DNA from: Woeseiaceae bacterium
Lineage (GTDB): Bacteria; Pseudomonadota; Gammaproteobacteria; Steroidobacterales; Woeseiaceae
Assembly: GCA_013042375.1 (NCBI GenBank)
Contig: JABDQH010000073.1
Coordinates: forward strand, 1-64,000
Direction: 5' to 3'
Length of the DNA stretch: 64,000 nt
The notes under the pieces were generated by a model. It was given only the letters and a program-made list of their open reading frames with translations. It did no database searches and was not told the DNA's origin. Every line of letters begins with the position of its first letter. Position 1 is the first letter of the stretch. Below are positions 9,198 through 15,999 of this stretch, piece after piece. The position numbers and the translations under genes are program-made.

Positions 9198-10244
9198 ATG
9201 CCCAGACCGACAATAGACGACGTTGCTACGCTGGCCGGCGTGTCGATAAAGACCGTCTCGCGCGTCGTCAACCGCGAACCGAACGTACGCGAGTCGACGC
9301 GGGAAAAGGTCGAAAAGGCGATCGCCGAACTCGACTATCGACCGAATACGTCGGCGCAGAATCTCGCGAGTCATCGCGCCCACCTGATCGTGCTGGTCTA
9401 TGACGATCCGGCTGCCTACGAGACCCCGAGCTCCGGCTACATCATCAGGATGCAGCAGGGCGCCCTCAAGGCATGCCGCGATGCCGGCTTCGAATTACTC
9501 ATATATCCGTGCAATTTCCGCCGTCAAGATGTGGGCAGGGAGTTGCAGAACCTGATTTACCGGGTACGCCCGGCCGGCATCATCGTCGCGGCGCCGCTGT
9601 CGAACATGCCCGCAATCGTTGGCGCCGTGAAAGAGACGGGCACGCCGTATGTCCGACTCGCGCACGGTACCAAAAATGGCAAGGAGTACTCCGTGGTCAC
9701 CAACGATCGCGAGTACAGCGCCGACATGACAAAGTACCTGGCCTCGCTCGGACATGAGCGTATCGCCTTCATCAAGGGCGATGTGCGACACAGGGCCGTT
9801 GGCAATCGATTCGACGGGTACCGGGACGGCCTCGAGGAAGCCGGGCTGCCCTATCGCGAGGAACTGGTCGCGCAGGGCGATAACTCGGTCGGTTCGGGCG
9901 AAGAATGCGCGGCCGAGTTGTTAGCGCGATCCCCTCGCCCGACCGCAATCTTCTGCGCCAATGACGACATGGCGGCAGGTGTCCTGCGCGTCGCGACACG
10001 ACTCGGTATTCGCGTGCCGGACCAGCTCTCGATTGCGGGTTGCGACGACATCGCGCTGACGCGGCAGCTGTATCCATCGCTGACGACGATCCGGCAACCG
10101 CTTGGCGCCATGGCCGAAGCGGCCTCCCTCGCGCTCATTGACGACTCGCGAGGCAAGCCGCGCGAGCCTCAGCTGGAGGTCATTGCCGGCAAGATCGAAA
10201 TTCGCGAATCGACGGCGCCACCGGCAGAGGCGGACGGGGCCTAG
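9198..10244 (+). CDS. LacI-family transcriptional regulator of the glucan locus
   Basis: 348 residues. The N-terminal helix-turn-helix reads TIDDVATLAGVSIKTVSRVVN, followed by the hinge-type YRPNTSAQNLASHR. The periplasmic-binding-protein-like sugar-sensing domain ends with TAIFCANDDMAAG and SIAGCDDIALTRQLYPSLTTIRQP, both standard for the family. It is the last gene of the rightward operon. Its stop overlaps, in CTAG, the stop of the convergent glycosidase operon. LacI-type palindromes occur at 3854, 3888, 19884 and 26112, which makes it the obvious candidate repressor, with self-control through the 3854 site. The inducing sugar is unknown, probably a glucan oligosaccharide or glucose phosphate. 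Confidence 0.95.
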   Translation: MPRPTIDDVATLAGVSIKTVSRVVNREPNVRESTREKVEKAIAELDYRPNTSAQNLASHRAHLIVLVYDDPAAYETPSSGYIIRMQQGALKACRDAGFELLIYPCNFRRQDVGRELQNLIYRVRPAGIIVAAPLSNMPAIVGAVKETGTPYVRLAHGTKNGKEYSVVTNDREYSADMTKYLASLGHERIAFIKGDVRHRAVGNRFDGYRDGLEEAGLPYREELVAQGDNSVGSGEECAAELLARSPRPTAIFCANDDMAAGVLRVATRLGIRVPDQLSIAGCDDIALTRQLYPSLTTIRQPLGAMAEAASLALIDDSRGKPREPQLEVIAGKIEIRESTAPPAEADGA

Positions 10245-12019
10245 CGGACGTAGCGAATGCTATCGAGGTAGATCGTGACGGGCGAGCGCCTGCCCTCCAG
10301 CGCAACCACGAAGCCGGTCTTGAGGCTCGTCAGGTCCTTGCGCTTGAGGTCGATCTCGAAGCGTTGCCACTCGTCCGTCAGCGCAAAGGTGCTGGTCTGG
10401 ACGATCGCCGAATCCGGGTAATCAGTATCGCTGCCGTTGAGACCCACGCCGAAATTGACCTTCTCCCCGCCGTACTCGCCGCGTGCATAGAACTCGAGCT
10501 TGCCGGCTCCGGTCAGGTCGAAGCCGCCGTCCTGGCTACCCCAGTTGTTGGGCGGATGCTGCCAGGCAATGCCCGCCCAGCCGAGCGTGCCCGTGTAGCG
10601 CATCCGGATCGCGTGCTCCCCCTCGTGGACGTCGTCCGCGAATTCCCCGTCGAGACTCAAGGCCTCGATGTTACCCATCCATCCCGAGGGCACCCAGGGC
10701 ATGTACTCGAAGCGGTCCTCGTAAACGGCCACCGGCATGCGCGGCCGCACCTCGCCTTTGACGAGCAGCGGGACGTTGGCCGTGGCGGCATTGCCGGCCG
10801 GATCGTAGGCGTAAGCGAACAACCGATAGGGACCGGGTTCATCGGGCATCTGAATCGTGGCCTTGCCGCCATCTGCCTCGAGCACTGCGCCCTCGATGTC
10901 GGGCAGCTGCGGGCGGAAGTCGCCGCCGGTCAGGTACTCGCCGGACTCGGGTCGCAGGAACCACCGCAAAGTGACCGGCTGGCCCTGCGGATCGCCGACA
11001 CGCGTACGTGCCTCAAATGTCGCACCAGGATCCAGCTTCGCATCCGTATCGATGACGATCGGCTCGATGGTCGGCGACGGGTCGGCCGGGGGCTCGCCCG
11101 ACCACAGTTCGGCCATGACATCAACAGCGCCGAGCTTGGCCCCGTCGTCGAGCGTCATGCCGAACCACGTCGCCGTGCCTTCCATCTTTGCGCCCCACAG
11201 GAACGCGTAGGCGCCGAGGGACTGGCCGCCCGACTCGAGCACGGCATTCTCGTAGCTTCGCCGGTAGAAATCGGCTTTTTCCGTGCTGGTCTGCTCGTAG
11301 GGAGCATCCCAGTCCGTCGTCGGCATCTCCCACGGTCCCACCGGTCCGAACTCCGTGATCACGTAAGGCTTGGTCCCGCCGCCCTCGCGCAGGCGCTCGG
11401 CGACCGACGGCGCACCACCGTAGGAATTGATGCCGTGAATGTCGATCGACGGGCTGCGCGCGTGCACCGACTCGATGCGCCCGCCGCCGAGCTCGGCCGT
11501 CACGGTCATCGTGGGGTGCTGCGGGTCGAGTTCCTTGACCATGGCGGCGACCTCGTTGACCGCGGCCCAGATGAGCGGGTCGTCGCCCGACTCGAAGCCC
11601 TCCATCTCGTTGCCGATGCCCCACAACAGCAGCGCGGGATGGTCACGCCAGGCGAGCACGGCTTCACGCGCGCTCTGCAGCTGGGCCTCGACCTGCTGCG
11701 GATCACGATAGTCGAAGCCGTGGCGCTCGTGGCCGAGCCAGATGCCGAGCGTGACGGTCATGCCGAGGCGGTGCGCCTCGTCGAGAATCTCGCCGGCGCC
11801 GTCGGCGCTCCAGGTGCGCACCGAGTTGGCGCCCGCGGCCGCGAGGCGTTGCAGCGGGCCGCTGCCGCCGGCACCACGAATCAGGTAGGGCTCGCCACCG
11901 CGCAGCAGCTGCCAGCCTTCTTCAGTTTCCCGCAGCTCAACGGGAACGGCCTCCGCCCCTACCACGCCTGGCAAGAGCAAGAGGCCGAGATACAGGTGCC
12001 TCAGGATCCGATTGAGCAC
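10241..12019 (-). CDS. Secreted clan GH-A glycoside hydrolase with C-terminal binding module
   Basis: 592 residues starting at GTG 12019, which shares one base with the upstream stop (TAGTG). A signal peptide (1-24) precedes a GH2-type TIM barrel: acid/base in WGIGNEMEG (Glu138), nucleophile in VITEFGPVG (Glu223). An Ig-like segment follows (about 320-420), then a C-terminal beta-sandwich (about 425-592) with DRFEYMPWVPSGWMGN, GKLEFYARG and YLDSIRYV, typical of carbohydrate-binding modules. The GH2 jelly-roll domains are absent, so it is not a classical GH2. The exact CAZy family is not certain. As the last gene of the GH16-led operon it probably acts on beta-glucan in the periplasm or at the surface. 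Confidence 0.85.
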   Translation of the reverse strand: MLNRILRHLYLGLLLLPGVVGAEAVPVELRETEEGWQLLRGGEPYLIRGAGGSGPLQRLAAAGANSVRTWSADGAGEILDEAHRLGMTVTLGIWLGHERHGFDYRDPQQVEAQLQSAREAVLAWRDHPALLLWGIGNEMEGFESGDDPLIWAAVNEVAAMVKELDPQHPTMTVTAELGGGRIESVHARSPSIDIHGINSYGGAPSVAERLREGGGTKPYVITEFGPVGPWEMPTTDWDAPYEQTSTEKADFYRRSYENAVLESGGQSLGAYAFLWGAKMEGTATWFGMTLDDGAKLGAVDVMAELWSGEPPADPSPTIEPIVIDTDAKLDPGATFEARTRVGDPQGQPVTLRWFLRPESGEYLTGGDFRPQLPDIEGAVLEADGGKATIQMPDEPGPYRLFAYAYDPAGNAATANVPLLVKGEVRPRMPVAVYEDRFEYMPWVPSGWMGNIEALSLDGEFADDVHEGEHAIRMRYTGTLGWAGIAWQHPPNNWGSQDGGFDLTGAGKLEFYARGEYGGEKVNFGVGLNGSDTDYPDSAIVQTSTFALTDEWQRFEIDLKRKDLTSLKTGFVVALEGRRSPVTIYLDSIRYVR

Positions 12020-12729
12020 TATCCCCCGACGGGAATGACGAGGCCGTCATCGAACAACGGCGGGGTGGCCGGCTCGTAGATGAATCCCCATCCAAGGAGC
12101 AGTTCAATCACGTTGCTCGGGTCACCGTCGACGAGGCGCCTGAAGCCCGTGGCTTCGGTTCGATACAGGTCGTCCGCCGCTCTCTCGTTCAGCGTCACGG
12201 GACCGAACTCGAAGACCGTAAACGACCCGTAGAAGATCTGGAGCACGGCTTGATACGCCTTCAGCGCCTGGTTGCGGATCAGCTCGTCGCTGTTGGCGTC
12301 GAACAATTCGTGCAGGGCCCGTGCCGTGTACCACTGGTTCTCGCCCGACGGTTGCCGCGCCAGCGCGGTTGCCCACAGGTAGAATCGTGCCTTGGCGCCC
12401 GTCGGTCCGGCGGGGATTGCGTTATTCAGCTCGAACTTGGACGGGCCATCCGGATCGTTGACGTTGAATTCGAACGTCGGGATGAACGCGTACGGATTCG
12501 CCGGGTCCTCGAGGACGCAGGTCTCGAAGCCGACGCCGACCTCGGCACAGGCGAGATTCAGGAGCGTGTCCGTGGGCAGGACGACCTCGTTGAAGAGGGT
12601 GCCGTCGCTGTCGCTCGGCGATTCGCAGCCGCCGGCCAGTAATGCCGCAAGCCCGAGCATCATCGGTGCCAGCAATCTCGTGCGCCACGGGGTGCCTTTG
12701 TATCGATTGAGGTTTTTCATGGTTTTCAT
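12019..12729 (-). CDS. Lipoprotein of unknown function in the glucan operon
   Basis: 236 residues. The lipoprotein signal ends LLAGGC with Cys35. The mature part begins with an acidic linker (SPSDSDG). It contains NLACAEVGVGFETCVLEDP, whose Cys pair may form a disulfide, and then a mostly helical stretch (KARFYLWATALARQPSGENQWYTARALHELFDANSDELIRNQALKAYQAVLQ, given as separate pieces of one region at about 110-165). I do not recognise the family. It lies between the barrel-fused glycosidase and the secreted glycosidase, 25 bases after the former, and overlaps the latter by one base. Co-expression suggests a helper at the membrane, for example a periplasmic partner of the barrel protein. Confidence 0.85.
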   Translation of the reverse strand: MKTMKNLNRYKGTPWRTRLLAPMMLGLAALLAGGCESPSDSDGTLFNEVVLPTDTLLNLACAEVGVGFETCVLEDPANPYAFIPTFEFNVNDPDGPSKFELNNAIPAGPTGAKARFYLWATALARQPSGENQWYTARALHELFDANSDELIRNQALKAYQAVLQIFYGSFTVFEFGPVTLNERAADDLYRTEATGFRRLVDGDPSNVIELLLGWGFIYEPATPPLFDDGLVIPVGG

Positions 12730-12754
12730 TTCCTAAGCTTTGCAGGCGCAGCCA

Positions 12755-15700
12755 TCAGAACTGGTACGTGAAGTACAGCACTGTCATGAAGATGTGGCCT
12801 CCTTCGAGTACCGGGTCCAGGTCCGAGTTCTCGTCGCCCGAACGGTATAGCGCGCGGATGCCGACCCTGGTCGCCTCCGCCTCGCCGACCGCCGACACGA
12901 AGCCACCGGCGTTACCGCCGAGGAGGATCGAGTAGTCGAGCTTGACCTGCTCGGGGTAGGTCGTGTTGAACTGCCGGTTGAAGTCGTACGGGCCCCAGGC
13001 GTCTTTCTTGTAGTAGCCCCGGAATGTGTGGCGGCCGCCGATGACGGCCTTCCAGTCGAATGTCCAGTAGTCGCGCGTGCCGCCTTCCGGCTCACCGGTC
13101 GACTGGTTGAAGCCCCTGACGATTTTCGTAATGAGCTTGTGCCCGGGCTTCGGATTGAAGACCATGCGACTCTGCACTGTCCACACGTCTTCCGCCGGCA
13201 GGCCCCGGCCGAAGGACGAGTTGGTTTCGAGCTCGGAGAGGAAGAACAGGTTTGCGTCCGTCGCCGTCGGGAACTCGGTGTAACCGCCGCCGAAGTCGAT
13301 CGCGAACTCGGCATCCTCTCGCCATTCGTTGTCCCAGGCGTAGAACTGGGTGGCACCCGTCGGATCATAGGTGACAAACAACTCGGCGGAGCGGGCCTCA
13401 CGATTGTCGAGCACGGCGAACGGATCGTTGTCCCGATCACGCGGGGATATGCCGGGAGACACCGCGCCGCCTCCGCCGGGAACCGGCAGGATGAACGGGT
13501 TCGCGTCCACGAGGTTGTCGCGATACATGAGGCGCGGGAAGACCATGAAATTGCCGAATTGCATGATCATGCCGGCTTCGTACTCGCGCTTGTTGCCGAG
13601 ACCCGAGTAAGGCAGGACGCTCGGATCGAAGACGCCGAAGACCTTGTGGTGCGCGCCGCCGTCGGCCACCAGGCCGGCATGGTGCGCCGAAACGTAGGTC
13701 TCGTTGCCCCACAGGGGCAGCGTCAGCTTCGCCTTGAAGCCGAGCGTGTCCTGGAAGTCGATCTTGTCGAGGAGCACGTCGCCATTGTCGCCTATGCGCG
13801 TGTACACGTCGTCGGCCTTCTCGGTGGCCGACATGATGCCGCCGAGTTCCAGCTTCCAGCCGTTCGAGAACGTGCGTTCAGCGAACAGCGTGGTCTGGCG
13901 CGACTGGCGCTCGGTTGCCTGCGTGGCGCTCGCGCCCTCACCGGAGCGGGCCACGTCCTCGGAATGGATGAAGGTCCAGTCGAACTTGCCTAATTTGAAG
14001 TCGTACTTGACAACGAATTTGGGGTTGGCGCCCCAGTACACCTCGGGGCCGAAGAGCAGGCGCAGGTTCTTGAACTTGTTCTTGCCCTGGATCTCGATGC
14101 CTTCGGGAGCCTTGGCGTTCCAGATGTCCGAGCCGTAGGTGTCGGTCGCTTCGCGCACCAGGCCGAAGAAGTCACCCTCGTAGCCCCAGTGAAAGCGCGG
14201 CGTGTGATAGAAGGCCGTGAGATCGAAATCTGCACCCTTGTACGTCGCCTCGAAGTCGTAGATCTCGACACGCTCGCCGCTGCTCAGGTCCGTCCGGCGA
14301 ATGAGTTCGATGGGCTCGTCAGTGCCGATATCAAGCTCGACCACGTCAAAGCCGACGAAGGGAAGCCCGCGATCGCCGTAGACGAACTCGAGCGGCTGTT
14401 TGTTGGCGACGTTGCCGAGGACGTTCAGCGTGAACTGTCCTTCGAGGTCCTGCGTCGGCTGGAATTCGAAGTCCAGGAACACCATCTGGCCGTCCTCGAA
14501 CGTGATGCCGTCCTCACCTTCCTCATCGGTGCTCACCTCGGAGCCGCGCATGACGAATTCGGCCTGCACCCTGCCGCTCTTGAAACCCAGCTTGGCCTTG
14601 CCCTCTTCAACCTCGCTCTTGAGCTGGCGCACCTCGCCCTTGAGCTCGAGGTAGTCCATGTTCATGTCGTTGATGGCCTGGTTGAACGCCGCTTTCTTGT
14701 TCAGGTACGGGTCCATGCCCCAGATGTCTTTCAACACGTCGTACGCCATGCGGGGGCGCGCCGTGTAGACGCCGTCGGAATTGGGCGTACCGAGGGCGGC
14801 GATACCGAACCACTCCTCGTTCATGTTGTTCTTGCCTTCTGCCCAGTCGAAAAGATAGGCCTGGTTGGACCACGAGGCATTATTGTCCTGCGTGTCGAGG
14901 TTTTCCTCCTGCAGGTACTTCCACCACTCGTCGCGCCATTCGAAGACGTAGCCGCCGATCGAGTTGCCTTCCTCGCCGTTGCCCCACGCCTTGTTGTACA
15001 TCTCCTGCCACTGGTCCTTGAGCAGCCGTGCCTGCGAAACCTGGTCCTCGCGGAATTCGCGGGCATTAAAGGCGTCGGAGCCGAACTCGAAGAACATGAC
15101 CGGCAGGTCCAGTTTCTCGTCGACCTCCTTCCACAGCGTCGTGAAGCTCGGGCCGCGGTAGACGTTGCTGCCGAGGATGTCGAGGTCCGGCATCAGCTCG
15201 GCGATCAGGTCGATGTACTGGACGTCGCCGTTGACGATCGTGAACGGCACGTGCGGCGCAATTGCCTTGCCGTCCTTGATGACCTCGTTGAAGAGGCTGT
15301 AGAGATACCGCGCCTTGGCCGTATTCTGCTCACCCTCGGGGAGGTTCTCGATCTCGAAGCTCGACCACGACAGGCCGTAGTTGCTCTCATTGCCGAATGC
15401 GAACATCAGGACGCCCGGCGTGTCCTTGTAGCGGTTGACGATCTCGAGCATGTCGGCCTTGAGCGTCGCTCGCGTCAGCGGATCCGAGTAGTCGGTAAAC
15501 GGAACCCACTTACCCCCGATGTTGTAGCCGTAGCGGCCCATCAGCGGGTTCACGACGAACATGATGCCGTGCTCTTTGTAGATGTAGGTGACCCACTTCG
15601 GCGGGATCATCGCGAAACTGCGAATGGAGTTGACGTTGGCCGCCTTCAGAAGGCCCATGTCGTAGTCGAGGACATCGCGGATGTGGTCGTCGGGCTCGCC

Positions 15701-15928
15701 CCACAGGTTGTAGGAGTAATTCTGGCCTCGCGGCGAGTAACTCCAGACAACGCCTTTGGCATAGAAGTCCTGGCCGTTGACCTGGAGCCTCCAGCCGTTT
15801 TCGTCCTTCACCGTCGTGACGACATCGGCCGCCTGCGCGGGCGCGCCGTACGACAAAAGAATGACGACGCTCAGAGCGATGACACTGAGGAGACTCATCA
15901 GCCTCCTGGTAGTTTTCGTTCCCGTCAT
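12755..15928 (-). CDS. Glycoside hydrolase fused to an outer-membrane beta-barrel
   Basis: 1057 residues from the ATG at 15928, chosen because it places a clean signal peptide (about 1-34) at the N-terminus. An in-frame GTG at 16003 overlaps the upstream stop and is an alternative start. Residues about 35-405 are a clan GH-A TIM barrel with acid/base in MFAFGNESN (Glu181) and nucleophile in MFFEFGSDAF (Glu281). A predicted coiled coil follows (about 408-446, ELKGEVRQLKSEVEEGKAKL). Residues about 450-1057 are rich in alternating aromatic/polar strands and end in MTVLYFTYQF, an outer-membrane barrel terminal signature. Length and order suggest an enzyme tethered to its own porin-like barrel. 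It lies between the CBM lipoprotein and another lipoprotein in the GH16 operon. The barrel family is not identified. Confidence 0.85.
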   Translation of the reverse strand: MTGTKTTRRLMSLLSVIALSVVILLSYGAPAQAADVVTTVKDENGWRLQVNGQDFYAKGVVWSYSPRGQNYSYNLWGEPDDHIRDVLDYDMGLLKAANVNSIRSFAMIPPKWVTYIYKEHGIMFVVNPLMGRYGYNIGGKWVPFTDYSDPLTRATLKADMLEIVNRYKDTPGVLMFAFGNESNYGLSWSSFEIENLPEGEQNTAKARYLYSLFNEVIKDGKAIAPHVPFTIVNGDVQYIDLIAELMPDLDILGSNVYRGPSFTTLWKEVDEKLDLPVMFFEFGSDAFNAREFREDQVSQARLLKDQWQEMYNKAWGNGEEGNSIGGYVFEWRDEWWKYLQEENLDTQDNNASWSNQAYLFDWAEGKNNMNEEWFGIAALGTPNSDGVYTARPRMAYDVLKDIWGMDPYLNKKAAFNQAINDMNMDYLELKGEVRQLKSEVEEGKAKLGFKSGRVQAEFVMRGSEVSTDEEGEDGITFEDGQMVFLDFEFQPTQDLEGQFTLNVLGNVANKQPLEFVYGDRGLPFVGFDVVELDIGTDEPIELIRRTDLSSGERVEIYDFEATYKGADFDLTAFYHTPRFHWGYEGDFFGLVREATDTYGSDIWNAKAPEGIEIQGKNKFKNLRLLFGPEVYWGANPKFVVKYDFKLGKFDWTFIHSEDVARSGEGASATQATERQSRQTTLFAERTFSNGWKLELGGIMSATEKADDVYTRIGDNGDVLLDKIDFQDTLGFKAKLTLPLWGNETYVSAHHAGLVADGGAHHKVFGVFDPSVLPYSGLGNKREYEAGMIMQFGNFMVFPRLMYRDNLVDANPFILPVPGGGGAVSPGISPRDRDNDPFAVLDNREARSAELFVTYDPTGATQFYAWDNEWREDAEFAIDFGGGYTEFPTATDANLFFLSELETNSSFGRGLPAEDVWTVQSRMVFNPKPGHKLITKIVRGFNQSTGEPEGGTRDYWTFDWKAVIGGRHTFRGYYKKDAWGPYDFNRQFNTTYPEQVKLDYSILLGGNAGGFVSAVGEAEATRVGIRALYRSGDENSDLDPVLEGGHIFMTVLYFTYQF

Positions 15929-15999
15929 AGCCAGTACTCTTTGATTTGATTCGTTCTTTTGAGAAGTATTGAAGGTCTGCATGGTCTCGGCCGCCCGAC

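Noticed and set aside
14189-15949. 586-codon frame opposite the barrel-fusion gene
   Set aside because: Antisense shadow. The minus-strand protein has a signal peptide and catalytic motifs; this one has low-complexity Val/Asp/Arg sequence.
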